A stretch of 64,000 nucleotides of DNA, from NCBI RefSeq assembly GCF_025602895.1, contig NW_026516315.1:62001-126000 (forward strand), in the 5' to 3' direction. This document shows, piece after piece, positions 34,184 through 46,386 of the stretch. The position numbers and the translations under genes were made by a program. Under the pieces are notes generated by a model that had not been told where the DNA came from, did no database searches, and worked only from the letters and a program-made list of their open reading frames with translations. The first letter of the stretch is position 1, and each line of letters opens with the position of its first letter. This DNA is from Polychytrium aggregatum. Its lineage: Eukaryota > Chytridiomycota > Chytridiomycetes > Polychytriales.

Positions 34184-37100
34184 ATGAGTTCTATCGACAT
34201 GGCCTCGAGCTCGTCCTCGATCCAGAAGGAAACGGGTCGTGGGAACGACAGGATAGCCACGTCGCCTCCAACGCCGTCTGGTTCCAACACCCCCCTCGAT
34301 CGATCGGATGAGTCAATCCTCGACAGCTCCCGCAGGCCGGTTTCACCCGACAAAGATAATGTGCATCCTCCAGATGCATACGTGCCCTTCTATGGCGTGC
34401 CGGCTGGTCGAGACGAAGACCCATCGGTGCTGGTGGCCGCCTCGCGTGTCCCGCATCCCCCAAAGCCGTTTCTCACCCTGGAGGCGTTCTCTCGCAAAAG
34501 CTCGCAGCAGCTATCGCTCCCGCCGCTCTACCACAACGCGAGTGTCAAGCGCAAAGCCAAGCTCGGGAAGGCGATGCACGACCCCAAGACCTGGGCGGGC
34601 TCCGACCTCGACGACGGCACCCAGAGCATCAAGTCGCGAACATTCTCGATCTCGGGCAGCCAGATCTCCGGGCTGACCTCATTCTCGCCCGGGTGGCTTC
34701 CAAAGCCCAAGCTCCCGAGTGGCCTGCAGCAGCAATCTCATCGAAACTCGTGGGACTACGAGAGCAACTCGAGCATGCCGCGCTACCGCCAGCGAGCCGA
34801 CGGCACGCCTCCATCGGGTGGGAGATATTCGCTGACCCGGGAGTCTTCCCGCCGCGGGCCTTTGCTACTTGGTACCGGCGAGCTCGACCCCGAGCGACAG
34901 CGCCCGCCCTTGATAGACATCATACTGCCTCTCGAAAACGATGGGGATGAATTTCCCCTTGGCACTCCCTTGATCCCCCTGGTTGGAGGCACCAAAGCGC
35001 TCTTCAACCGGGCAGCCCAGAGCGGCAGCGCCAGACCCCCGAGCAATCACGAGGTCATTCTGATTCCGCCCAACGCTCTCGCACCTCCAAACTCGACTGA
35101 GCCATCGTGCAGCCGCGGGGAAGACAGGCCTACGGACCAACGCAACGACGAGCGCATTGCACAGTTTCTGCGCGAGCGGCAGAACTGGCTCGGCAACAGC
35201 GACCAAGACTCGCCCTCATCCTCACGCCTCAACACCAGCTGTCGCCAAAACAAGATCTGGGGCTACGGCATCGCCTATACTGTCTCTGAAAAGGGCACGT
35301 CCGAGATACCGCTCTCAGCATACGTCCCCGTCGAGTACATTGTCAGCTCGTGGCAATTTCCCGGAAGTGGGACCGAGACGCACTCGCGTGTACCAACAGA
35401 CAAAAGCTCCAGCGTCCTCAAGCTAGCCAAAACCCACAGCGGTCTTCCCGTCGACTCCACCCGTCTCCGCAACTCAAAAGACTCGGTTATGTCGTTCATG
35501 GGCACCGGATTGGCCTCTGAGTTTCTGTCGGTGCCGGTGCCCCAGTCTCGGCTGGGCCCGCATCAGCAGAGTACACAAGAGCCCTCACGCAGCGAAGAGT
35601 CCGAACCATCGATGGTCGACGCATCGCAAATCTGGAACATCCAACGCCGGGTGATCCAGCGACAGAAGCTCTACAACGAAGGCACGTCCTTCAATAACAC
35701 CAAGCGCCGCGCGTCCTCCGTCATGGACTTTATCCTTCCGTTATCTCCAACAAGCTTCTGGGACTCGATTCTTCATCCGATCAAGGCAAGTGGATGCTGC
35801 TGATGGTGTTGCTGCTGCAGGCGTCTCAACCGGGCGGGCAGCTGTGCTACTGCATGCGCCCGCGAATGCACCGGCGCAGTTCGTGTGCTTATCGGTTCCG
35901 TTGGCTCCGTTGGCTCAATTGGATCTGTTGGCTCCGTTGGCTGTGCCTGCACTTGCCATACCGAGACCTGGCATCCCTGCCATGACATCCCTGGCGCTTA
36001 TGATGCTATTGAACTCCAATATCACTGACGCTACTGACACGGTCCGGGTGTTGCGACTTGCCCAGGAGCTGCCAGAGACTGGCCCGAGCCTGCAGTTTGA
36101 TCGACCGACCGAGCGCATGTACAGCATGTACCTCTACCAGGTCCAGGGCACCAACACCCTGCAGATCAAGCTCTGGATTCTGTCCTTCTATGTGTTTACA
36201 ATTATTCTGCTTGATCTGCTATCAGCCAAGAGCATCGACGCCTCGACTATTTACAAGCACACGTTTGGATATCTGTACTTGCTGACGTCGATCGCGATGG
36301 GGATACTCTGCCACCGTCCGTCCTGGGAGTCTCTCGATTTTCCAGTGAGGATCTTTTGGATTGTTCTCTTTGGACTCGAAAACCTGACCACCACGGTGTT
36401 TGCGCTGGGGCTCTTTCCCTCCAGTACCCCAGTAAGTGGAACGTTCGGGCAGCTTTGTTCGCGGCTGCGCTTATGCTTTGCCATCTTGGTCGGATCGTTC
36501 TCCAAGAATCCCGTACTGCGTCGCAACTCCAACGACCATTAAATCGGACCACAATCCCTGCTGCTTCAACGCTGCGCGTATCGACAGGTGTCCAAGGGAT
36601 CGATCATCGCTCTGTCGGGAGTCGGCACAATCGCAATGATCTATCTCTCCGCATCGTCCTACTACGGAACTGTCACCGCGACGGGTTTGACTTTGACCGC
36701 TGCTCATATTGCCCTCACAATCGTATCGCTGATGCAAGCCACCCCTGGAAACCAGTCTGGCTCAATGATGAACTCGCTTTACATCGAGATCCTGCTCTAT
36801 CTGTCCGTCAACTTTGTGGGTTTTGTTCGGATCTATATGGTCGAGGTGCACATCCGAAGGGCCTTCATCAAGCACCGGATCATCTACAAGCATCAGGAAA
36901 ACATTATGGAGGCCCGCAACCAGAGCCACTTGATGCTTGGGATGATTCTGCCGGCCAAGATTGCCCAGCTCATGAGGGAGAACGACTTTTACATGTCCCC
37001 AGACTCGCTCAACATGATCCAGGACACATTTCTGGAGCTCCACGGCGTCACGATCCTGTTTGCCGATATTGTGGGGTGAGTGCCGCGCTGCCCGGATGTG

Positions 37101-40100
37101 CTCTCAGCTGGTCGTGTCTTGTATCGAGCTTGGTTGCTCACTCTCGCCGTTGGCTAGATTCACCGAGTTCTCGTCACAGATACCGGCATATGATCTCGTC
37201 GGGGTTCTCAGCGACATATTTTCAGAGTTTGACAACATTGTCACGGATTTTGGGCTGGAGAAGGTACATGCCGGACGACCACGACGAATGATTAAGAAGC
37301 TCACCCTCTGCTGCTGGTGATGGTGTTGGTGTCGCTGGTAGCAGTACTAGTGGTGCGCATTGGATCGATACGGACTCTTGCTTACGGAACGATCTCGCAC
37401 ATCTCCAGATCAAGACAATTGGCGACTGTATCGAAGTTGCCGGCGGTGTCCCTGAGCAGCTCCAGTCGGAAACACAGATCGCCAACGAGGCCGAGAAGGT
37501 CTGCATCGTTGCTCTGATCATGATTCATTCGATCCGAAAGATCTCGGAAAACATCCGCCGCAACCTCCGCCTTCGCGTCGGAATCCATACCGGCTCCATC
37601 TTGGCGGGCGTGGTGGGACTGTGGAAGTTCAAATACGGTAGGTGTGCTTGCGCGGATGTGCATCTAAACACAATATGGAGCAGCAGATCGCATGGATGCG
37701 TAATGAAGGCTGCAGTCGCGATCGAGCCAGAATCGAGATGTTCGAGTTCCTGCAAGCGCAGTGGCTTGCGGACATTACTGCGCAGGTCCAAGAGGGCTTG
37801 GATGATGCACTGGCTTGTGTCTTGAATTGCTGTGCTGTTGCATTTGTGAGTTGCAGCGGCTAATAGGCGGTTTGTCTAGATATTTGGTCTCAGGACGTCG
37901 AGATCGCCTCGCTGATGGAGCAGAAGGGGACCCCTGATATACCCCACGTCTCTCAGAGCACCGAGAAGTTGCTGCGAAACAAGGGAATGGTCTCCTTTGA
38001 GCCGGATATACGACTCGATGCCTTTGGCAGGGAAATCAATACCTTCAATATCCCCACCGACTCCATTTCCTTCAAGGACTTGTGCAGCATCCGCTCGACA
38101 CACATTCGGCTCTATACGTGTGAGACGGCCGAAACACCCGAGCTCGAGGCGCGATGGGCCGAGCCGGACCAGCTGCCAAGCGACTCGACCGACGATATCA
38201 ATGACGACATGCACGCTGAATCCAGGCGGATCTTGAAGGGCGAAGACAGCGACACCGAGATTCTCAGCTTCAGCTGCGAGCCTGCGCATCCACCGCTCGC
38301 GAACAGACAGCTCTTCACCGAGCCCAAGGACCTTGCTCGCAACCGCCAGCGACCATCGCAACGATCGTCGCAGAGATCGCCGCAGCGGATTCCTGGTGTC
38401 CATATCTTCAAAGAGAGCCTCAACGACTCACTGCGATCTTTCCAGTGCAGCATCGGGCGGTGGACCGGTAAGTGTCGCCTCCTCGGTCATCAGTTGGTTG
38501 CTCTGTGGCAAAGTCTGGTTGGGACTGACTCTAAGCGTGGGCTTGATATTTGGGCAGGGTTATTCCTTGATCAATCACAGGAGCGAGACTACTGCAGGCA
38601 CTACATGAAGAACCACATGGCAGCGCTGTTCATCACTGCAGGCGTCACCTTTGTCGTCTATATCATCTTGTTTACGTCCCATGTCCTTCTGGTTCCCTCG
38701 GAGTACCTCTTGCTGATCCTTGAGGGGCTCGGTGGGCTCGTCTTGCTTGCTGTGATTATCGGGTTCTACCACTCGAAGATATGGCGCAGACTCGGCGATG
38801 CGATAGAGACCAAGTACGACGAGTGGATTGAGTTCTTCCAGCACATGCACCGGACGGTGCTCCCCTTGAGCCAAAAGCCTCGCCAGCCCAAACGGAAGAG
38901 CAAGGAATCGTCGCGGTCATGTTTGCCTAATTTATTCGCCCTGACGACGATCTGGTTTTCGTTTGTGGGCAACCTGGTGATTGCGATCACACACCCGAGC
39001 GCCCGCATCCAGTGCATCACATGCGTGGTCGTTGTTCTGATGATGCACACCATCTACGTGGGCATGAAGATGTTTCTCTTTAGCGTTTCGATCCTTGTGT
39101 GCGCTGTGATCTTTTCGATCCCACTGCTGGTCGACAAGTCGCCACTGCTGGATATCTACACGGCTCAAACGATAGTGCCTATCCTGGCGGTCGCGGTTAC
39201 CCTCCTGTTTTTCACCAACCGCAAGGTGGACATGCTTGCGCGGACCAACTTTTACCTCAAGACACAGGTGCGTGCTTGCGATACTTTTAGATCCTGTGGA
39301 TGCGCCCTCGAGTGAGAGGAAGAACTGCAGAGCATGCATCTGCCAGCGCAACGCTCGTGGAGCTCTGACATCCTTTACCCATGCACAGAACGAGGACCTG
39401 TATACATACATGAAGCAGGCCCAACAGAGCGCCGAGAAACTGCTGCTCAACATTCTTCCGCTCTCGGTGATCCTGAGACTGAAGGAGAATCCCTTTACAC
39501 ACATTGCCGACGACCGAGAGGACGTGTCGATCCTGTTCACGGGCATCACGAACTTCCTGCCGTTCGAGCAAGCTTCGCAAAAGCACACGATCTGGCTCCT
39601 GAATGCCATCATCTGCGACATTGACGAGTGCTGTGCCTCCTTTGGAATCGAAAAGATCAAGACGATTGGTAATTGCATGAGGGGCGGCAATAGCAATAGC
39701 AATAGCAATAGCAATAGCAATAGCAATAGCAATAGCAATAGCAATAGCAATAGCAATGGCAATGGCAATGGCCGTCGGAGAGCATGGGAGCATCCGAGCG
39801 ATCCCTTGGGTCATGGACAAAGACACCGCCTTGACGCATCCATTCGACGGTGTGGACGCACACAGGATCCAAGTACATGGCCATGGCCGAGAACCAGGGA
39901 GACCACCCGCACTACCACGTCAAACAGATGATCGACTTTGCTCTGACCCTGAAGAAAGTGATTCGCGACTTCAACAAGCGGACGAATCAAAAGTTTCTCC
40001 TGCGGACGGGAATCCACGGTGGGTATCGAGGGCGGACGCTGTTGGAAGGCGAGCTGTTGGCAGCCAGTGGATGCTGGCTGAACAAGTACCGTCCATGGTG

Positions 40101-40838
40101 CCGTGCGTGCTTGCTCTGTGGTGGTCGCCCAGTGGCCCGGTTGCCCACTGCCAGAACTCCATGGCAAAGAGCCACCTCTGCCTTGCTGACTCATTTCCGC
40201 TCGGATAATCGGCCGTCGGATAAACATCAATCGTCCACGGTGCCGCTGCTGTGGTTGATTTGTGGCTCAGCGGGCCCTGCTGTGTCTGGTGTCATTGGAA
40301 CCCGAACTGTAAGTGCCCATGGTGCCATCGGCGCTGGGCTCGTGGGGCGGGCTGTGGACGGAGAGAAGGCCGGTGCCATTTTCACGCTGCCTTTGCAATC
40401 TCTTTCATTTGATAGGCTCGTATTGACGCCTCCCCCCCTCTTGGTAGTCGTATTTGCTATGCGATCATGGCCGGCTGTGCAAGCGCAGGCAAACTTTGGG
40501 CCGGAGGATGCTGGTCTGACCCTTTCTGGTTTTCTCTCTCTCGCTGGTCGACTTGGCCGGGTGTCTTCCGACGAACTGGGTGCTCGCTCCGGCGGACTGT
40601 CTGCGTGCTCGCCAACGCAACGAACCACGGGCAGTTCACCTTCGATGTGTGGGGCGACACCGTCAACGTTGCGTCGCGGATGGAGTCGACGGGCAAGGAA
40701 AACGAAATCCAGGTGACCGAGGAGGTGTACCAGCGGCTGCGGGGCGACTATGAATTCCAGCCGAGGGGCTCTGTCGAGATCAAAGGCAAGGGCTGGATGC
40801 GAACGTACTTTGTCCGGGGCTCGGTTGTCAAGTACTAG
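34184..40838 (+). CDS. 12-TM class III adenylyl cyclase (metazoan-type tandem C1/C2)
   Basis: Makes cAMP from ATP. Exons: 34184-35785, 36066-36431, 36588-37075, 37158-37263, 37409-37637, 37880-38467, 38558-39267, 39389-39668, 39866-40018, 40271-40308, 40635-40838; all in phase, 1587 residues. A Ser-rich cytosolic N-terminus of about 540 residues precedes six TM helices, catalytic C1, six more helices and C2. C1 has both metal aspartates (ILFADIVGFTEF, KTIGDC). C2 has lost the first (ILFTGITNF) but keeps the ATP-selecting Lys (EKIKTIG) and Asp (FDVWG) and the catalytic Asn/Arg (TVNVASRM). This is the asymmetry of animal membrane cyclases, so one active site forms at the C1/C2 interface. Intron 1 is GC-AG (AAG|GCAAGT). 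Intron 8 carries a hexanucleotide microsatellite. Yeast Cyr1, by contrast, is a peripheral LRR protein. Confidence 0.93.
39684..39758. repeat. Hexanucleotide microsatellite (agcaat)n in cyclase intron 8
   Basis: About a dozen copies of a 6-bp unit, ending with ggcaat variants, sit inside the intron 39669-39865. The frame is open through it (Ser-Asn repeats), so it could be mistaken for coding, but splicing it out restores KTIG-SKYMA as in animal cyclases. Confidence 0.9.
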
Positions 40839-41646
40839 GCCGATCAGCCGCCATGCCGAATACACCGACATGGTGCTGGGACTTGCATTGGCGAGAACCC
40901 AGGCCCGGAAATCAGCAACAGCCCTGGCTCAAACCAGGGTGTCATTCTCCCCGAGCCAAGGACAACGCGCGGCGCGCACCTGGGGCCTGTGTGACGCTTG
41001 GTGCGCGGCCGCGGGGCGCATTGGCTGCCTGGCGCCTGTGATTGGCCCAGAGTGCTTCCATATCCGGCGTGTCTGTCACACAGTTGTCTGCGAGGGACAG
41101 GGACGGCAGCACAACACAGCACAGCGCAGCGCAGCACAGCCGCTCTGCACACAGCGCGCGGCAGCAGTTCCCGCACCGCAGCGGCCGCACACAACAACGC
41201 GCGCCCACACTACAGCGACAGTGCGCAACAAGCTGCAGCACCCACACACCCACACACCCACACCGCTGCACCACTCATGCCGCGCACACATGTCCTCGTT
41301 TCTCCTGCCCACTCGAACAGTTGGGGTGCGTCTCGTCTGTTCCTCGTCTCGCCAAGCACGATTCTCATCTCCCCCCCTTTTTCGGGTGTCTTCGAGCTGC
41401 GGGCTCTTGCCAGCGATTATATACACAGCATTACATTTTTTTCCTTTGATCCTGGGCCCTCGCTCGGTTCTCTTCTCCTGCGCTCCTCCCGTAAGGGTCT
41501 GTTCTGGTCGTCGCGGGCGCCTCTGTCTTCGTCCGTATCTCGCCCCTTCCCTCCGCGGTATCGTCCCTGGCCTCTCGGCGCCGCCCCTGACCTCCGTCCT
41601 TCTTCAGATCATCGCTTCCGTCTCGCCCAGACAGCACACACCCGCC
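40839..41646. other. Intergenic, promoter of first Ras gene
   Basis: GC-rich with (agc)- and (cac)-type low-complexity runs (about 41105-41275), then a TTATATAC motif near 41418, about 230 bp before the ATG. No gene seen. Confidence 0.5.
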
Positions 41647-43733
41647 ATGCCTGCTCCCTCGCAATCGTCCGTCTACTACATCGTCGTCCTGGGCGACGGT
41701 GGTGTCGGCAAGACCGGTAAGCGTTGTATCCGGCTCCTCGCTGCTTCTGGTGTCTTGCTCTGTCCTCGGGACGAGATGAAGACCTGTGTGCCGAAACGAG
41801 TGGCCAAGAGAAACAAGATGCTCTTCGAGCCGCAATTCTGCCTCCAACTGCACTGCACCGGGGTTTCCTGTGCCATCGATGTCTTGCCTGCCTGCCTGGG
41901 AATGTCGGCATGCCAAGAGGATACCTGGGCTAACACCCTGCTCTCGTCCTCGGCTCACCGGCAATGCTCACCGGCAATGCTCACACCCTCTTCATCGACA
42001 ACGCAACTCCCATCCGGCCAACATTTCCTCACACCACCAACGCCGCACGACCACCGTATCAACATCGCCATTACGCAACGTGTGCTGGCTCTGTCGGCGA
42101 CGGCTGAATCTCCGCAGCCCTGACGACTCAAGTAAGTCTCCTCCTCGGTTGGCTCCTGGGGCCGCTCTGGGCCCAGTCACAGAGGCCCTGGACTCTGCAT
42201 CCTTTGGTCCTGACTACGGTCGCAAGGCGTGCTCGGCTATCCACCTGGTATCCTCCTGGCTATCCACCTGGTATCCTCCTGGCTATCCGCCTGGTATCCT
42301 CCTGGCTATCCGCTTGCTCACATGCGCTTCGCCTCTTGCTCTGTCTGCCTGTCGTCTCCTCCCCTCGGGCTCGTCTCGCCAGTTCTGCCGCCAGCAATTC
42401 CCCGGTGAGCATTGTGTCCCGCTCTGTGGATATGCTCTCGCTGTCTGCTCTGGCATCGATGCTCTGGTTTCGATGATTGTTGTGCTCACCCCTGTTCTTT
42501 GTAATCGCTCTCTGTTCGACTGTGCGTGTGGGGGGGGGCTATCGGTCTATCTTTCTATCTTGATTCGCACACTCTTTCCCTGGTTGCCCTGACTGCCTCT
42601 CGTCCATGGACCTGTGTTGGCATCTGCATGGCGATTTCGCCCCACAAAGACATTTACGACCCCACCATCGAGGACTCGTACCGCAAGCAGGCCATGATCG
42701 ACAACAAGGCATGCACCCTGGAAATCCTGGACACCGCTGGACAAGAAGAATATATCACGTAGGTGCTCTGTTCATCGCCAGCGCTAGACTGCGCTTACTG
42801 GCCTGAGCCGGACTTCCTAATTGCCCTGTCCTTTCCCTCCGTGGCCACCGGCTCCTGCGGAACACATCCCGCAATCCCCTCCATCATATCGTGCACTGAA
42901 CTTCGGTCATTCCCGTCAATGCGATGGCGATTGCTCGATAACTCGACCTTCCAACGGCACCAAATGGCACCAAATGGCAAATGGCACACAACGGCACACA
43001 ACGGCACACAACGGCAACTGCTCCGGCTCGCTTCTCTCTCAACCCAGCCTGAGAGATCAGTGGATTCGCGACGGCGAGGGCTTCCTCCTAGTATACTCCA
43101 TTGCTTCCCGCCGCACCTTTGACCACGTCGAGCAGGCCCGAGTGCAGATCGAGCGCGCCAAGGAGGATCAAAAGTTCTCGATTGTCCTGGTCGGCAACAA
43201 GGCCGATCTGGTCGCCGAGCGGGAGGTGTCGAAAGAGGAAGGCAAATTCATGGCAAGCCGCATCGGCGCAACCTTCTGCGAGACCTCGGCAAAGACAGCC
43301 ATCAACGTTGAGTTGTACGTATCGTGGCCGCGGCTGTCTCATCGAAGGGGGAGGGTAGAATGGACATGTACTGACCCTTAGTCGTCCCTTGCCTCCCGTT
43401 TGCGATGGTTCACGAACCGCTGATGTGATCCCGTTTGGTCGACAGTGCATTCCACGAGGTAAAACCCGGTGTGCTTCTCTGCATGGGTCTATGCAGCCAC
43501 TAGCAAATGCCAGTTGCATGTTGCATGTTGTGGGATAGTCGGCGCCACCCGATGATGATGCAGTCCAGGGAAAAGTTGTGTGCACGCCTCCCCCCCGTAA
43601 CCGACATATCTGTGCATCGTTGCTGACGGCACGTATCCATCGTATTCCGTAGGTGGTTCGACAGATCCGAGCCAACAACGGCCACCATTCTGGCGACGGC
43701 CGCAAGAACCCGAAAGAGTGCATGCTGATGTAA
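41647..43733 (+). CDS. Ras-family small GTPase (RasB/Ras2 type), paralogue 1
   Basis: Seven exons: 41647-41716, 42118-42131, 42383-42404, 42650-42758, 43048-43314, 43446-43458, 43653-43733; in phase, 191 residues. P-loop GDGGVGKT with Asp at the Gly12 position, as in fungal RasB-type proteins; effector loop [12 protein letters not shown]; switch [10 protein letters not shown]; base-binding GNKADL and ETSAKT. The C-terminus is CMLM, a CaaX prenylation box giving membrane attachment. Exons of 13, 14 and 22 nt are short but restore the conserved [13 protein letters not shown] and AFHE segments. It is a tandem paralogue of the gene at 46387, with the same intron positions. Intron 2 holds a 23-bp minisatellite. 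Upstream regulators and effectors are unknown. Confidence 0.95.
42238..42315. repeat. 23-bp minisatellite in Ras paralogue 1 intron 2
   Basis: More than three copies of ctatccacctggtatcctcc plus tgg between 42-kb exons 2 and 3. The copies are nearly identical, indicating recent expansion. Intronic, so no coding effect. Confidence 0.85.
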
Positions 43734-46386
43734 ACCGGGCTCGGAGCAAACCATAACCAAAATGTGATCCCCCCCGCCCTCGCACCTCGATCTCCCTATA
43801 TCGCTATCCCTTTGCTTTCGGTCATCTCCTCCAGTCCCCAGTCTCTCTTGCTCTCTCTCCTTCATTTCTTCTGAACAACACAATATCAATGCGTTTCGAC
43901 CGCAATCCACTGGGGCTCTCCTGAACCCCTGGATATGGCCATGACGACGCCATGTACTCTTGCGATGACCTGACTGAATGATGTCGATCGGCGCTCACGT
44001 TGCTGCAATGGAATTGGGCATGAGGAATCGTGGAAATGATCTCACCAACTCACTTGGTCGTTCCTGGCCGAAGCGTATAATTTGATCCGGCTCTGACGTG
44101 CTTTTGTCGAAGAGCGACACCAGAGACATTGTCTTTTTCAACACGCTGTATGCAACATGATGGGCGGCATGGCTTTCCACGATGATCATCACGCCAATCG
44201 GCCTGTTGGGTGGGTTGCTGGCCCCGCACTCGCTCATTGCGCCGAGATGGTTATGGCTCAGACACTAGCTTGCCAGCCAGCTTGCCGGCCAGCACGCCAT
44301 ATCGCTGCCCCTCTTGCGCCTCCCAATCTCAATCTCAATCTCAATCCCAAGCCCGGTCTCGCCGCCGGGTGCTCGGCGACACCGCCAGAGAGTGCGCCAC
44401 CGACGACTGCAGCCTTACAGCGAGCTTTTTTTTGAAGCGGGACACTTTCACAGACGGATGACCTGCGTGGGCTGTGTGAGTTGCATGGGTTGTGTGGGTT
44501 GTGTGGGTTGCGTGGGTTGCGTGGGTTGCGTGGATCAGACGGCTATGATTGGCACACTATATGCTCCCATCGCCGAGGTCTTGCAGCGATATTGCCCTTT
44601 GCCCTGCAGGTGCAATGCCGTGAAGAGCACGCATGCTCGAGTCGGTGCGCTCGCCCTGTGGTCGCCGTCTCGGGCGGTGGGATGCGGATTTGCAGGGCCT
44701 GCAGCCTCCGGTTTGGACCTGGCTTGGCCAGTCGGCGGGGAATGCAGCCCGATTGGTTCGCGAGCGCGTCGTGGCAAGCAACATGTCGCAGGACATGCAC
44801 CAGGAAGGGCCGCCCAAGCCAAAAGCTCCTTGCCCATCCGCGCAGGCTGGGGCGGTTGGCGCTCGCAGGCGCAGATGCATCGGCCCAACGTGGCGACGCC
44901 GCTGGTTGGGGTGCGTTCGCTGTCGGCTCCGGACAGGGCACGAGCGCTGGTCCGTGCCTGAATGGGGGCGGATGGTGCAGATAGGCGCCTGGACCGTCGT
45001 CCGATAGCATGATGTCCTGGCGGACATGGCCTCGGTCAGGCCGTGTCTGCCAGGCCTCGTTGGCGACAGTTGGCGAGACGGCCGGGGCTGTCTGTCCATT
45101 GCTGTCCGACCCACTCTTCAGCGACCGAGGAGAGGCTGAAGCAGCAACCCACAAATGACAAACAAAACCGGAAAGAGCGACCGGACAGCCATCCTGCGGA
45201 GGACCAAGATGAGATGAGCCAGAATGAGCGAGCGCCAGCCAAGCCGCGGGAACAAGCAGCCGGAGAAACGGGCATTGCCAGAGAGAAGGCCGGGCTGGGC
45301 CGGGCTGGGCTGAGCGGGGCCCAATACAGACGAATCGCCCGGCTGCAATGGGCCGATGGAAGGGATGGGCGGATTCCATCCGGCAGGCTTCCATGCCGGC
45401 CCGCCCTGGCCAAGACGAGGCTGCTGCTGCTGCTGCTGTTGCTGCCGGCGAGCACTGGGCAACAGATCGCCGCGCCAGATCGCCACACCAGAGGCGGCAT
45501 ACGCCCAGCCCCAGGACACCCCCAGATCCGAAAGCCAGAAGCAGCCCGCCTGTCGTGGGCGCGCAGGACACAGCGCTGCGGGGCCTCTCACGAATTCCAG
45601 GCGTGGCACCACGGCCGAGACACAAGGGCCGGACGAGCCGACACGTGACGGCCATGTCCGGCTGTGCTCGGTGCGGGTGGGGCTGGCTGCGTGTGCGGGT
45701 GCAGCACTGGGCCTGGAGGCCGATGTGGCTGCTTGTACAGACCGCGTCGCAGCGAGGGGGAATCCAGTTGACCACCACCACCATCACTATCGCCATCACT
45801 ATCGCCATCGCTATCATCACCGTCGGCCAGCGCAGGAGGGCATTAAAGCAACAATGCGACGACACCACGCCCACACAGCAACACCACAGCAACTACCTCG
45901 CAACCACACAGCAGCACCACACAGACAGCGGGCCGCGGCTCAGAACAGCATGTCCAAGAATAGCGCGGCGCTAATGCAGTGGCCGTGTCGCGCTGCCCGC
46001 GCGCCTGTGCGCCCTTGTCGCGCCCACCCACCCCGCGCCGCCATTGGCTGCAGCACCCCCGTGCGACCCTGTTGGTGTGACCCTGTTGTGCAACCGCCCC
46101 TTCCCAAGTGCTTTTTTTGACTTTCCTTGCCCGCCTGCCCGTGGGCGTCATCCTCGCTCCCGCGGCGTCCTGTCTCCTCGCCGCCACACCGGCCCCCCCT
46201 CCTGGCCACGTCCTTATTTCGTGTGTCTGCTCTGCCCAAAACCACCACCGGGTCGTCGCTATCTTTTCCTTTCCTTCGTCTGCTCTTGCCCGGCCTTCGC
46301 TGCTGTCGTCTGCCGTCCCGTCTGCCGCTCCGCCTCCCTCCCCGCTCCATCTTGCCCCTTGCCTCGTCTTTCCCTTGGCCGCCAAC
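43734..46386. other. 2.65-kb spacer between the Ras paralogues
   Basis: I find no supported gene. Long open frames such as 44543-45892 (minus, 449 codons) and 45356-46120 (plus) are mutually overlapping, Cys/Pro/Arg-rich and without motifs, typical of GC-rich noncoding DNA. It contains short tandem repeats: caatct units at about 44325-44347, gggttgcgt/gggttgtgt units at about 44468-44532, and atcactatcgcc units at about 45781-45815. Confidence 0.55.
44468..44532. repeat. 10-bp tandem repeat (tgggttgcgt / tgggttgtgt)
   Basis: About six degenerate 10-bp copies in the spacer between the Ras genes. Confidence 0.75.

Noticed and set aside
39669-39865. Ser-Asn repeat frame continuing the cyclase exon
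   Set aside because: It is an intronic microsatellite; removing it restores the conserved KTIG-SKYMA sequence of the C2 domain.
44543-45892. 449-codon minus-strand open frame between the Ras genes
   Set aside because: Cys/Pro/Trp-rich, no domain, overlaps equally long frames on the other strand; chance frame in GC-rich DNA.
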